Source of the DNA: Legionella bozemanae
GTDB lineage: Bacteria > Pseudomonadota > Gammaproteobacteria > Legionellales > Legionellaceae
Direction of reading: 5' to 3'
Assembly: GCF_001648595.1 (NCBI RefSeq)
Contig: NZ_LBAW01000022.1
Span: 1 to 64,000, forward strand
Length of the DNA stretch: 64,000 bases
The position numbers and the translations under genes are program-made. This document shows, in pieces, positions 36,642 to 46,185 of this stretch (position 1 is its first letter; each line of letters opens with the position of its first letter). The notes under the pieces are model-generated. The model ran no database searches, had not been told where the DNA came from, and was given only the letters and a program-made list of their open reading frames with translations.

Positions 36642-37847
36642 ATGAAGTTGGCTTTTTTTATTAGTAGCGCCGGCGATACGGATTTAGCATTAAGTTCGAT
36701 TAAAGCGATAGAAACTCATGGTAAACATGAGGTCCTTCTTATCCCGTTAACTAAAACAGCCCAAGACCGTATAGCGAATTTTAATTCGACATTAAAGACT
36801 ACTAAGATCACATTGCCAGAGCTACTTACCACTGAAAATAAAACTTTTCCGGATGGTTCTTGTAGTAAAGAGCAGCTCGATAAGCTAATGAACTATTTGC
36901 AAAAGGAGAGGGTTGAGCAGGTTTATTGCGGCATCCCATCGATCAGCAGTAACATTCCATTTCAAATTGCGGCAGCACTAGAAGATATTCCAGTACTCAT
37001 GGCTTATGAATTTATGTACAAGCCAGATGTTCATCAATTATGGGAGCATTTATCTACCTTAAAAAACAGATCTAATGTACGATGGGCATTGCCATTAAAC
37101 CACGCAGTAATTGATTTTGGAGTTGTGGACAAAAGTAAATTGCACATTATTGGGCATCTGAGTATTGATAATGCTTTTGCAGCAAAACCACCAACAGCTG
37201 CAAGTGATGAAGAATTGGCAAAAATCTTAAAAGCAAAACAAGATAGGACAGATAAAACAAAAAAAAGCTTGCAAATAACTGAAGGGAAATCTTTTGCTTT
37301 TGTAAGCAGTACTACTCAGCCTGTTGCTATTGATAGTACTTTTTTAAATTGTCTACTCGACGTGCTTCCCAAACATCCCAATATTAATGTTCGTCTTGGC
37401 CTTCATCCCGGTATTGAAAATCTTGATGTTTATTTAACTGAACTGCTCGCAGTTTATAAAAAACATCATAATGAATGTAAAAGTCAATTTAAAATTATTT
37501 TAACAGATAGTTTATTCTCAAAGCTTAAAAAACCAGAGTTAACAGTCAATAATCCTGAGTTTGAACAAGTATTTATATGCGCCAATGTGAGTGGTAATGA
37601 GGCCGCTGAGGCTGCTGATCGTGTCGCACAGGCTGTACCAGGTGCGTTATTAAACCAAGGAGTATTGGAAGGAAAACCCTCTTATACTCATTTTGGCAAA
37701 CCTTATCTCCCAGAAAAATATTTTTCGAGCACTATAGCCTCTTTTTTTGCAGAGAAGCGTCAGAAAGCTCGCAGTAAAGAGGAGCTGGGTTTGGATAAGA
37801 GGACGGCACCAGAGCGTTGCGCAGAAGTTCTTTTAAGGGGAAAATAA
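36642..37847 (+). CDS. orphan protein of unknown function
   Basis: About 401 residues from ATG 36642, with GGA 8 bases upstream; an ATG three codons earlier has no ribosome site. The beginning M-K-L-A-F-F-I-S-S-A-G-D-T-D resembles a Rossmann strand-loop, and strand/helix alternation suggests a two-lobed alpha/beta (GT-B-like) fold, but no catalytic motif was recognised. It is soluble, with a Lys-rich C-terminal part. No signal peptide. Could be a Legionella-restricted protein; no function is assigned. Confidence 0.6.
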   Translation: MKLAFFISSAGDTDLALSSIKAIETHGKHEVLLIPLTKTAQDRIANFNSTLKTTKITLPELLTTENKTFPDGSCSKEQLDKLMNYLQKERVEQVYCGIPSISSNIPFQIAAALEDIPVLMAYEFMYKPDVHQLWEHLSTLKNRSNVRWALPLNHAVIDFGVVDKSKLHIIGHLSIDNAFAAKPPTAASDEELAKILKAKQDRTDKTKKSLQITEGKSFAFVSSTTQPVAIDSTFLNCLLDVLPKHPNINVRLGLHPGIENLDVYLTELLAVYKKHHNECKSQFKIILTDSLFSKLKKPELTVNNPEFEQVFICANVSGNEAAEAADRVAQAVPGALLNQGVLEGKPSYTHFGKPYLPEKYFSSTIASFFAEKRQKARSKEELGLDKRTAPERCAEVLLRGK

Positions 37848-38015
37848 TTGCTTTTGCCCCTTTGTTAAATTGTATCTCAAAAAGTTGATCCATTAATGAT
37901 GGTCTTAATTAAAGGTTGATCCTCTTCCTAGTTGCCACTAAATAACCTGCCAATATGAAAAAAACTTGATAATCAGCTTGGATTACCTTTGCTCAAGAGT
38001 GTCTTGGTTAGGTTA

Positions 38016-40685
38016 TTAATGATAGGAATAAGTTTTTTCTTCATCCTTATTCAAATTTGTTGCATCTGTTGGAGAAGCAAAGAACATTTGTTGCATGAGA
38101 AGAGGTAGATCAAGCGTCCTCTTCTCTAACCCCTTTTTTGCCATGCTTCTCACATCGGCAGATGCAGCATGTGTACTAATAAATTCCAATTGGCTTAACA
38201 TTAGTTTTTGCCTTTTCTCATCGTATTTATCCCAGTTATTGAATTTTTCTGTCAAATTGGCAGCTAAAGTAGGATTAATTTTTTCTAATTTCAGAATTGC
38301 ATCGACGATTAATTGATAACCTTTTCCTGATATAGAATGGAATCCGTAAGGATTTTTAATGAATGTTCCCAATAAAGCATTCACTTTATTGGGATTAGAC
38401 AAATCAAAGGCAGGATGTAGCATTAATTGTTTTACCAAGTTCACTACATGTTCTGAATGGGCTGCTGCCTGAACATTAAACCAATAATTAATAGCACTTG
38501 GATCGTTTTGCCAGAGGTCATAAAAGGATGCTAATAGTTTGTCCGATTGACTGCAGTTATTACTTAGCAGTAGGTTGAGTGCTGAGATACAATCAGTCAT
38601 ATTTTTACCTAATGAATTATTGAATTGCTCAATCAATTGTTGTTCTGTTTTTTCGGACTGTACCGCAGCCAAATAAGCATGGCAAACTTGTCTTAAACGT
38701 CGTGCTCCCGCAGATAAGATATCAAACGATTTAAAAGGCGAATGCTGAGATACAGGTATGATATCCAGATTTTTTTGCATACGGACTATATCTTCTTTTA
38801 ATTCTTTTGCTAGCTGACTTTGAATCAATTGACGTGCTTCTGCTATTTTTTCAAAATCCTGATTTTGCATGCTGGAAAATAAGACTTCTTCAGAAGGTAT
38901 GGCCATGAGTTCGGCAAGTAACCAATAGTTTAAAGAACTATTTTTCTCATTGATTATGCTTCGGTAAGCGTTAAAAAACTCAGGAGTAAATAGAATGGTC
39001 TTACCAGAACAATAATTTTTGACCATTTGGGAGATCAGTTTATTTGCTGCTTCGCAACGATTATATATATTACTATCGTGTTGCATAAGCAGCAATAACT
39101 GTTCTGTACTGTATGTAAACTCAAGATGTACAGGAGCAGAAAAGCTACGTAATAAAGAAGGGGTTGGGCGTGAATCAATATTATCAAAATGAAACTCCGT
39201 ATCAGATTGCTCAACCATTATCATGGTATCGCCTTGCATCTCCTTCCCTTTATTATTGAGTAACCCCACAACAATTGGTATTGGTCTTCCTTTTCCATCT
39301 TTAGTGTTAAATTTTAGAGTATAGCGTTTTGCTTCTGCATCATATTCGTCAGTAACTGTTATTTGTGGAATACCTGATTCAGTAAACCAATGTAGAAAGG
39401 AGCTCATATCTTTCTTTGTTGATTTACTTAATGATGCCAATACATCTTCTAGTGTTATTGCGCCGCCATCATTATCTTTTAGAAATTGGTTCATTCCTCT
39501 ATAGAAAGTTTCTTCACCAAGGAAAAGCATCATCATACGAAAAATATCAGCACTTTTCTCATAAGCCGCAGGTGTATAAAGGCTTCTAACATTGGCATAG
39601 GTATCTTGTCGTGGAGCACGTTCATCCAGGTTTTTACCATCCAATATCCGAATTAAATCAGTGCCAAATAAACGTTCACGAAACATTGCAGCTCTAAATG
39701 TGGTTAATCCTTCTTTAAAGGGTAAGTTAAACCAATCACGAATCGTGACACGATCACCTGACCAATAATGAAAGTATTCATGGGCAACAACTTCTAAAAC
39801 TCGTAAAAAGTCCGTATCAGTCCGGGTTTCATGAGTAGCAAATAAGTTTGCGGTGTTGAATAAATTTAAGCCTGTCGGCTCAGAAGCGCCCGAGGCATAC
39901 TTATCAACTCCGGCTACCATATGCTGTGGTAACTCACATTCTAAGTCAAAAATTTCCTCCTCCCAACGCATTGCTTCTTTTAAAACTTCTTTAGCGAAAT
40001 CACATTTTGTTGTAGCTGCAGGAGGGACATAAAATTCAATTGGTAATTCACGTTCTGAACGTGTTTTGAAATAAGTTACTGATTTTTGTAGTTTTCCTGC
40101 AACTAATGCAAATAGATAACTGGGCTTAGGCACTTTATCTACCCAGATTACAGAATGAAGTCCTTCCTCTAGATCGTTATGCTCAATAAGTGAACCATTG
40201 GAAAGTAATACAGGGTAATCTTCTTTTTTAGCAATAATTGTTGTTTTGTAGGTCGCTAAACTATCGGGACGATCATGGCAGTAGAGAACGCGGCGAAGTC
40301 CTTCGGTTTCAGCTTTCACCAGAATAGTTCCTTCTGTTTCATATAAACCAAATAAATCGGTATTTTCACCCAAACGTGTTGTTGTTTCGAGAGTAAATGC
40401 TCGATCCTGAGGAACATTTTTGATAATTAAAGAATCTTTTGTCAGTTCATATTCTTCGTGGGTTAGCTTTTTTCCATCAAGTAAAACGGCTTCTAAGATC
40501 ATATTTTCACCATCCAATTCCAAATCAGTGGAATAAGACTTGGAGTTTGGATTGGGTTTGATAGTTAATAAAGCTTTTGATTGAACGGGTTTTTTAGAAA
40601 GATCTATTTCCAAATCAATGTGCTTTACCTGATAATCGAGAATCTTATAATCACTTAACCTAAATATTCCTGAATGGTTTTTCAT
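38016..40685 (-). CDS. pepN: M1 family aminopeptidase N with altered GAMEN loop
   Basis: 889 residues, the length of PepN. The zinc site is intact: H-E-Y-F-H (302-306) and the third ligand Glu325 in K-E-G-L-T, with the catalytic Tyr in A-A-Y-E-K about 60 residues on. The exopeptidase loop, normally G-A-M-E-N, reads G-A-S-E-P (266-270): the Glu that holds the substrate amino group stays, but Met and Asn are replaced. The C-terminal helical domain is of normal size. No signal peptide, so cytoplasmic. It is expected to trim N-terminal residues, perhaps with changed specificity. Confidence 0.9.
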   Translation of the reverse strand: MKNHSGIFRLSDYKILDYQVKHIDLEIDLSKKPVQSKALLTIKPNPNSKSYSTDLELDGENMILEAVLLDGKKLTHEEYELTKDSLIIKNVPQDRAFTLETTTRLGENTDLFGLYETEGTILVKAETEGLRRVLYCHDRPDSLATYKTTIIAKKEDYPVLLSNGSLIEHNDLEEGLHSVIWVDKVPKPSYLFALVAGKLQKSVTYFKTRSERELPIEFYVPPAATTKCDFAKEVLKEAMRWEEEIFDLECELPQHMVAGVDKYASGASEPTGLNLFNTANLFATHETRTDTDFLRVLEVVAHEYFHYWSGDRVTIRDWFNLPFKEGLTTFRAAMFRERLFGTDLIRILDGKNLDERAPRQDTYANVRSLYTPAAYEKSADIFRMMMLFLGEETFYRGMNQFLKDNDGGAITLEDVLASLSKSTKKDMSSFLHWFTESGIPQITVTDEYDAEAKRYTLKFNTKDGKGRPIPIVVGLLNNKGKEMQGDTMIMVEQSDTEFHFDNIDSRPTPSLLRSFSAPVHLEFTYSTEQLLLLMQHDSNIYNRCEAANKLISQMVKNYCSGKTILFTPEFFNAYRSIINEKNSSLNYWLLAELMAIPSEEVLFSSMQNQDFEKIAEARQLIQSQLAKELKEDIVRMQKNLDIIPVSQHSPFKSFDILSAGARRLRQVCHAYLAAVQSEKTEQQLIEQFNNSLGKNMTDCISALNLLLSNNCSQSDKLLASFYDLWQNDPSAINYWFNVQAAAHSEHVVNLVKQLMLHPAFDLSNPNKVNALLGTFIKNPYGFHSISGKGYQLIVDAILKLEKINPTLAANLTEKFNNWDKYDEKRQKLMLSQLEFISTHAASADVRSMAKKGLEKRTLDLPLLMQQMFFASPTDATNLNKDEEKTYSYH

Positions 40686-40761
40686 GAAAACTCCCTAATT
40701 CATGTATGATTAAGAAGCAACAATATAAGATCAAAATGTTTATTTCAACTGAAATAATGAT

Positions 40762-41529
40762 CTAAATGGTAAGCATCGTCTCGTGATCATGTTCTTCTTG
40801 GAGTTCATCCATATCTTTTTTATCGCCTTTGATGACGCTTGGATAGTGATGTGGCGACTTAGATTGAATAAACGGATTATTTTCTGCATCCCAAGAGGGA
40901 AAAGCCATCATGTCATTAAAATAGCAAAGCGCGTATTCTGCAATTTCCAGTGGAAATTCTATTTTTTCAATAACTTTATTGATTTCTTTGGCAATTTCTG
41001 CGTGTAATTGTTCAGAAATTTCTTTGGAGATTGCTCTATTGAAACGTGAATAAGCTAATGTAATATGGAAAACTTTAGGTATTGTTTCTTCGATATTTAA
41101 AGATGTGGCTATTTTCTTAATTTGTGCTTCTTGTTCTTTGGGCAAAGATAAAGAGAGAGAAATGGTTCTACCAATGCTGACTTCCATTTTTTCAATTGAA
41201 GGATAAAGAGCGTTTTTCTGTAGCGTTTGCTTGATCCTTTTATAGTGAGGCAAGTTATTAATAATAAATTGATTCCATGAACTTCCTATTTGTTGTTCTG
41301 TTTCCAAGCTCATTGTAGTCATATGATAACTTTGGGCGGGAAGTGGTAAAAAATAATGTAGGATAAGTGGGTTACTGACTAAGAACTTATAAATGGTTTC
41401 ACAAAATTCCTTTTGCTTAGGATAGCAGGCCGATACTACTGTCACTCCTGGAAATGGCGCGTATTCACCATGTTCATTAACTTTGCTTAATTGTCTATGG
41501 CGCGTCTTTTCATTTCTTAATGTAAACAT
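40762..41529 (-). CDS. 2H-phosphoesterase-like protein, candidate effector
   Basis: 255 residues with two H-x-T motifs, His69-Met-Thr71 and His155-Ile-Thr157, spaced as in 2H phosphoesterases (RNA ligase/cyclic phosphodiesterase fold, DUF1868-like). These cleave 2',3'-cyclic or similar phosphodiester bonds. The C-terminal tail is strongly acidic, D-K-K-D-M-D-E-L-Q-E-E-H-D, like the E-block of Dot/Icm substrates. No signal peptide and only a weak ribosome site. Catalytic motifs are seen; secretion is inferred. Confidence 0.7.
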   Translation of the reverse strand: MFTLRNEKTRHRQLSKVNEHGEYAPFPGVTVVSACYPKQKEFCETIYKFLVSNPLILHYFLPLPAQSYHMTTMSLETEQQIGSSWNQFIINNLPHYKRIKQTLQKNALYPSIEKMEVSIGRTISLSLSLPKEQEAQIKKIATSLNIEETIPKVFHITLAYSRFNRAISKEISEQLHAEIAKEINKVIEKIEFPLEIAEYALCYFNDMMAFPSWDAENNPFIQSKSPHHYPSVIKGDKKDMDELQEEHDHETMLTI

Positions 41530-41686
41530 TTTTATAAGCCAAGAGCAGAAATGAAACAGAGAATATCATATGAATTAATCATGATGCAAAAAGAAAGATT
41601 ATATTTAATCTATAATGACTATATGTAATGAAAATTAGGCTATTTGTCTTTCGCTAATTCAAGATGCCCAAGAGAAGAGAGTTATT

Positions 41687-42901
41687 ATGAAAGAGAAAAA
41701 AACAGAACCTTTTGAAGAATTAGAGAAGAAAAGACTTGATGCACTTCAAGCATTAAAAATTATGGATACGCTTCCTGAAGAGAGTTACGAACGCTTGGTA
41801 CGCCTTGCGATTGATTTATTTAATATTCCAATTTGTTATATCGCCTTTCTTGATGAAGAAAGACAATGGTTTAAAGCGCGGTATGGTTTAAAAGCAAAGC
41901 AGACACCTAGATGTATTTCTTTTTGTAATGTGACAATAAAAAAAAGTGAACCACTAATTGTTAACGATGCGCTTAACGATGAACGATTTGCAAATAGTCC
42001 TCTAGTAAAACAGGATCCATTTATTCGATTTTATGCCGGCATTCCTTTGACTGATCCCTTGGGTTATAACGTAGGTACCTTTTGTTTGGCGGATACCTCT
42101 CCAAAAGAGTTTGATTCAAAACAACTAAACCTCTTATTAAATCTAGCTCACATTGCCAAAGATGAGTTAACTTTACGCAAGACGAATCTTTTATTGCAAA
42201 AGATAAAAAAACAACTCGAGGTACGTAATAAGTTAATTCGCAAAGTATTTAGTTTTTATATGTCTGATGAAGTAGTGAATACAATTCTTGAATCACCTCA
42301 TCATCAAAAACTGGGTGGGCATAAAAATAAAATTACCATTCTGTTTAGTGACTTAAGAAACTTTACCCCCTTATCTGAATCGATTCCTGGTGAAACTCTT
42401 GTTTCGCTTTTAAACAGCTATTTTAGTAAAATGGTTCCTGTTATCGAAAAGCATCACGGTATTGTTGATGCATATATTGGCGATGCAATTATGGTTATTT
42501 TTGGTGCACCATACTCCTCTGGAGATGATTCACTCCGTGCTGTCGCTTGTGCTTTAGAAATGCAACGGGTGCTAAAAAAACTGAATCAAACCAATAGCAA
42601 GATTAATTTACCACATATAGAGATGGGGGTAGGAATTAATACAGGCTTTGCTGTGGTTGGAAATATTGGCTCCAAAAAGCGCATGCAGTATAGTGCTATA
42701 GGTTCGTCAGTTAATTTATCATCGCGAATTCAAGATTTAAGTCTTGGTGGACAGATACTGATTTCTGAATCCACTTATAAGGAAGTTGCAAAAGACATCG
42801 AGATTAATGGGCATCTTCGGGTAAAGGTTAAAGGAGTTCAGTCACCAATTACTATTTATGATGTGGCACGATTAAAGTCGAACAATAAAAAGGAGCTTTA
42901 A
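41687..42901 (+). CDS. GAF-domain class III adenylate/guanylate cyclase
   Basis: 404 residues: GAF domain about 25-165, a short coiled-coil linker, then a class III cyclase domain about 215-395. The metal aspartates are Asp222 (F-S-D-L-R) and Asp266 (I-G-D-A-I), and the transition-state Asn343/Arg347 are in V-N-L-S-S-R. Ser follows Tyr335 where adenylate cyclases of class IIIb carry Thr/Ser, so cAMP is the likely product. Legionella carries several such cyclases. A convergent REP-like hairpin follows. Confidence 0.9.
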   Translation: MKEKKTEPFEELEKKRLDALQALKIMDTLPEESYERLVRLAIDLFNIPICYIAFLDEERQWFKARYGLKAKQTPRCISFCNVTIKKSEPLIVNDALNDERFANSPLVKQDPFIRFYAGIPLTDPLGYNVGTFCLADTSPKEFDSKQLNLLLNLAHIAKDELTLRKTNLLLQKIKKQLEVRNKLIRKVFSFYMSDEVVNTILESPHHQKLGGHKNKITILFSDLRNFTPLSESIPGETLVSLLNSYFSKMVPVIEKHHGIVDAYIGDAIMVIFGAPYSSGDDSLRAVACALEMQRVLKKLNQTNSKINLPHIEMGVGINTGFAVVGNIGSKKRMQYSAIGSSVNLSSRIQDLSLGGQILISESTYKEVAKDIEINGHLRVKVKGVQSPITIYDVARLKSNNKKEL

Positions 42902-42910
42902 TAAGTTTTT

Positions 42911-42978
42911 TCCAGATAAAACGCTGAATGACTCTTCAATTTAGATCTGGATGCCGTGGCAAGTCGCGGCATCTAGGC
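42911..42978. repeat. degenerate REP-like hairpin between convergent genes
   Basis: GATGCCG (42950-42956) pairs with CGGCATC (42967-42973), flanked by CTGGAT and TAGG, matching the forward unit at 54451-54482. An upstream TCCAGAT (42911-42917) pairs with ATCTGGA (42945-42951), as the remains of an inverted partner unit. Confidence 0.5.
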
Positions 42979-42985
42979 TGGTGAA

Positions 42986-43750
42986 TTAAATTTTAGGCCC
43001 GTTACTGTTTATTTCATCCGATAAGCCATTCGGAGTAATGCCCCAGGGCTTTGTTTTTGAACAGTTGACAGGCAATCCACCCTTATTCAAAGTTTCACTA
43101 ACAAATGAAGTGCAATTATGTACTTCATGATTATCTGTTTTTTTCTCAGCTACCCTTCGATGCAGTTCAACATCAATGGGGTCTTGAGTGATAAATGCAG
43201 GACTGTCTTTAAAGAGTCCAACGAGATTCACATTTGGAAATAGCTGATAACCCATTTTACCTGTTTTTACTTTTTTATGAGCTTGCTCAATATGCTTACT
43301 CATTTCGGAAGTGCCCAGATTTTTATAGTGATAAATATGATCGGGCGGTAAGGGGCTTGCATCTTTAAGTTTTATCTTTATTGGTTCACCTAGCTCAGTA
43401 ACAGAAGCATGCTCTGAAGCACCTAATGTTTCCATATCTTCAGATAAATTTGTAGCAATGTGTGTGGGTAAAGGTAATACTGATGTTAATCCTGTGGATG
43501 GAATTTTATCAGGATGAATACTTGCATACTCTCCTGGATCTTCGTTTTTCATTTTTGGTTTGGATCCACCTACTTGTATTGCCGCGTGCCCCACTTTATC
43601 TGCAGTCATATCCCAAATAAATACCCAAGTATCTTTTGCAGTTTCAGTGGATTTTTTTTCTTGTGAATCAGAGGGATCAATGCTAGGAGTTGAATTTGGC
43701 GAGGTAGGAGTAATTCCGTTATTTTTTTTAGATTTTAAAAATGAAAACAT
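42986..43750 (-). CDS. His/Cys papain-like candidate effector, paralogue 1
   Basis: 254 residues. G-H-A-A-I-Q-V (His55) comes first and N-C-T-S-F-V (Cys213) near the end, the order seen in permuted papain-like (NlpC/P60, LRAT, YiiX-type) enzymes. Between them lies a L-P-P-D-H-I segment and a K-M-G-Y-Q-L-F-P stretch shared in layout with the next gene. The Ser/Thr/Pro/Lys-rich N-terminus has no signal peptide. AAGGA precedes the ATG. It lies 141 bases downstream of its paralogue. A cysteine hydrolase or acyltransferase role is inferred; no clear PmrA box of its own was found. Confidence 0.65.
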   Translation of the reverse strand: MFSFLKSKKNNGITPTSPNSTPSIDPSDSQEKKSTETAKDTWVFIWDMTADKVGHAAIQVGGSKPKMKNEDPGEYASIHPDKIPSTGLTSVLPLPTHIATNLSEDMETLGASEHASVTELGEPIKIKLKDASPLPPDHIYHYKNLGTSEMSKHIEQAHKKVKTGKMGYQLFPNVNLVGLFKDSPAFITQDPIDVELHRRVAEKKTDNHEVHNCTSFVSETLNKGGLPVNCSKTKPWGITPNGLSDEINSNGPKI

Positions 43751-43891
43751 AACAATCCTTTTTTAGACTTAGAGAAATTGCTTATATAGCGTATAGATTA
43801 TAACAAGCTATTAAATTTTTAATCAAATAGTGAGGGTTGTGTACGTCATATTTATTTAAGCTATTAAATACAACGTACACCCGTGTGATTA

Positions 43892-44578
43892 TTATAATTT
43901 AATCTCAAATTTCTTCGCAAAGTCCACTTTTTCTACTTTTTTGAAACCATGTTTTTCTAGCTCTGAAGTAAAAAATGTTGGTATATTGGGATTTTTAAAA
44001 TCAACAAAACCGCTTTTTTGCACTACATGTGTCACTGAACTTGCGCAGTTATCTACACGTACTTTTTTTTCAATTTTTGGATGATCATCATCAAATACAT
44101 GGATACCACAAAAATCTTCAGGTGGAAGCGATCCACTTGTTTGTAAATGTTTTTCTGTAACTAACTGTGCGCCCTTACATCCATTAGCCAAGCTATTTAG
44201 GCCTTTTGCTATCGGATTTGATTTGCCAAAAACAGAGTAGGCACGTTGGCCGCTCTCTACTTGCTGATGAAATTCTTTTTGTCCTTTTTTTGCATTTTTA
44301 AACTGTTCTTTAGATACAGAAGCAACTAAAACATGGTCCGCTTCTTGTATATCTTGTATATGATCTGGTGCTAATTGTCCTTTAACCGGTATAGAGCCCA
44401 AAGTTAATCCATTGACAACACTTCCAAGCGGACCAGGAAAAAAACTTGTGTGAGAAATTGTAGTTGAATCGCCTTTTTTCTTAATCAGTAGGGTTGATAC
44501 ATGTCCAGGACCATTTTCTTGACCCGTATCTTTTACACAAACACCAATTTGATATTCCACTTCTTTTTTAGACTGCAT
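43892..44578 (-). CDS. His/Cys papain-like candidate effector, paralogue 2 (PmrA-linked)
   Basis: 228 residues. It shares the layout of the gene downstream: G-P-G-H-V-S (His26), then L-A-P-D-H-I, then a K-x-G-x-R-A-Y-S-V-F-G stretch, and D-N-C-A-S-S-V (Cys178), i.e. a permuted His-before-Cys order. A near-perfect PmrA box sits 7 bases before its TATAAT -10. GAGG is 8 bases before the ATG. The tail is Lys-rich rather than acidic. Together with its neighbour this looks like a duplicated pair of candidate Dot/Icm substrates. Confidence 0.72.
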   Translation of the reverse strand: MQSKKEVEYQIGVCVKDTGQENGPGHVSTLLIKKKGDSTTISHTSFFPGPLGSVVNGLTLGSIPVKGQLAPDHIQDIQEADHVLVASVSKEQFKNAKKGQKEFHQQVESGQRAYSVFGKSNPIAKGLNSLANGCKGAQLVTEKHLQTSGSLPPEDFCGIHVFDDDHPKIEKKVRVDNCASSVTHVVQKSGFVDFKNPNIPTFFTSELEKHGFKKVEKVDFAKKFEIKL

Positions 44579-44649
44579 CTTATAACCTCATATTTTTAGA
44601 CAACATACGAGGTATCCATACCTTGTTTATCAAAGTCACTTTGATACAT

Positions 44650-44682
44650 ATTATAAAGATCAAATATTAACAAAATATTAAT
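44650..44682 (-). promoter_or_regulatory. PmrA box and -10 of the His/Cys protein gene
   Basis: On the minus strand, ATTAATATT and GTTAATATT half-sites (44682-44663) are separated by two bases, almost perfect PmrA elements. A consensus TATAAT (44655-44650) follows after exactly 7 bases. Confidence 0.8.
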
Positions 44683-44785
44683 CTAGTATAAAATTTAAAC
44701 AAAATCAGGTGTGGATTGAATTCTAATGTCCATCGATTTTGGTATGATTAACTAATTATTTAAAAACTTGAATTAGGAGGAATAA

Positions 44786-45287
44786 ATGTATTCTGAAACA
44801 CTATCAAATAAAGAAATCACTAAAGCCAGTTATGAAGCAACAGCGGAAGTGTTTGCGCATAATGTAGCGGAGCTTGCTCCTCTTGCATCCATAGAAAAAT
44901 TTATTGAATTACTGCCACCACATCCACACATTATTGATATAGGCTGTGGCTCTGGAAGAGACGCGGTTCTTTTTACCAGTAAAGGAGCACGTGTTTTGGG
45001 AATTGATTTTTGCGAGGGCTTACTTGAGATTGCCAAGCGTACTGCACCTGGTGCAGAGTTCCATTTAATGGATATTGAATCAATTACCTTACCCGCACTT
45101 TCTTTTGATGGGGCATGGGCAGCGTGCTCATTAGGATTTTAAGAAATTTTTATCACTCTATGAGGAAGATGAATTAAAAAAAGTACTCAGTGATGCAGGT
45201 TTTAATATACTTGAATTTACACCTGTTTTGAAAAAGCATGCATATCAGTCACATGATGCCTTTAGAATCTTTTGTCAAAAAGTTTAA
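44786..45287 (+). pseudogene. broken class I SAM methyltransferase
   Basis: The 5' part (118 codons) contains a clean Rossmann motif I-D-I-G-C-G-S-G-R-D-A, an acidic loop and D-G-A-W-A-A-C-S-L, then stops. A shift by one frame resumes the C-terminal helices L-Y-E-E-D-E-L-K-K-V-L-S-D-A-G-F and closes with F-R-I-F-C-Q-K-V. The middle of the fold, normally about 50 residues, is missing, so an internal deletion plus frameshift broke it. A strong AGGAGG ribosome site remains. It is divergent from the PmrA-linked gene. The 45288-45486 stretch after it holds no gene. Confidence 0.75.
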
Positions 45288-45486
45288 TCTTTTAATCCAT
45301 ATTGTCCTTTTTTAAGGTATAATAAGAGTGGTTACAATTATAGGAACATTAAGGGTAATTATGGGAAAATTATCCTGATGCTCGACATAAGAGTAGCGTT
45401 TAATTCATCCTACTTTTATCTAAATAAAGTTTTTTGTAGATGGTTCTCCTTTCATTTTTGCTTTTGCATCCATGCTGCTTAAAACT

Positions 45487-45996
45487 TTAATGTGTCTTAC
45501 TTTGTTCAAGCATTTTATTAGTAAATGCAATTGCCAAAGCTGAAATGAGTAAGGTCAAATGAATAAGTACTTGCCACATCACGGAGAAGTTACTGAGTTT
45601 ATTTGGATCAATAAACGTTCTTAGCAGATGAATTGATGAGATACCAATTAATGAAAGAGCAAGCTTTACTTTCATAGCGCCAGCGTCAAGATGATCAAGC
45701 CATTCAGGTTGATCTGGGTGCGAGTCCAGGGCCAGCGGGGAAATAAAGGTTTCATATCCGCCCATAACTACCATAATCAGAAGATTTGCAATCATAACCA
45801 CATCAATCAGATCGAGTACACCTAACATGATGAGTGTATCATTGATTCTGTTGAGATGAATCACTAAATCATACAGCTCATGAATAAAACGATAAACATA
45901 AACAGCCAGTATTAAAATAAGACCAAAATAAAGAGGAAGCTGTAGCCATCTTCCCATAAAAATTAATCTGCTAATGCCTTTTTTTACATTATTCAT
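45487..45996 (-). CDS. UPF0114 (YqhA) family membrane protein
   Basis: 169 residues with four hydrophobic segments and the UPF0114 hallmarks F-M-G-R-W-L-Q-L-P-L-Y-F-G and M-I-A-N-L-L-I-M-V-V-M-G-G-Y-E-T-F. Function in the inner membrane is unknown. ATG 45996 is chosen, with GGTG upstream; four more codons are open. Confidence 0.85.
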   Translation of the reverse strand: MNNVKKGISRLIFMGRWLQLPLYFGLILILAVYVYRFIHELYDLVIHLNRINDTLIMLGVLDLIDVVMIANLLIMVVMGGYETFISPLALDSHPDQPEWLDHLDAGAMKVKLALSLIGISSIHLLRTFIDPNKLSNFSVMWQVLIHLTLLISALAIAFTNKMLEQSKTH

Positions 45997-46185
45997 GAAA
46001 TACACCATTTAAATATTAAAAATTCTTGTGCTAAATCTAAAACAGATCTATTTATAAATGCAATTAAATCCGCTGTATTTTTTGTTGCTTTTGTCAACTT
46101 TTGAGCATTTATTCCGATTTTTATGGCAATAGGAGCTGGATCTCGAGATAAAAGGAGTTTTTATAATAGGGATGTGCAATGAACC

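Noticed and set aside
37860..37980. Repeated GTTGATCC words suggesting insertion-sequence ends
   Set aside because: Only two short copies, no inverted ends, no transposase remnant.
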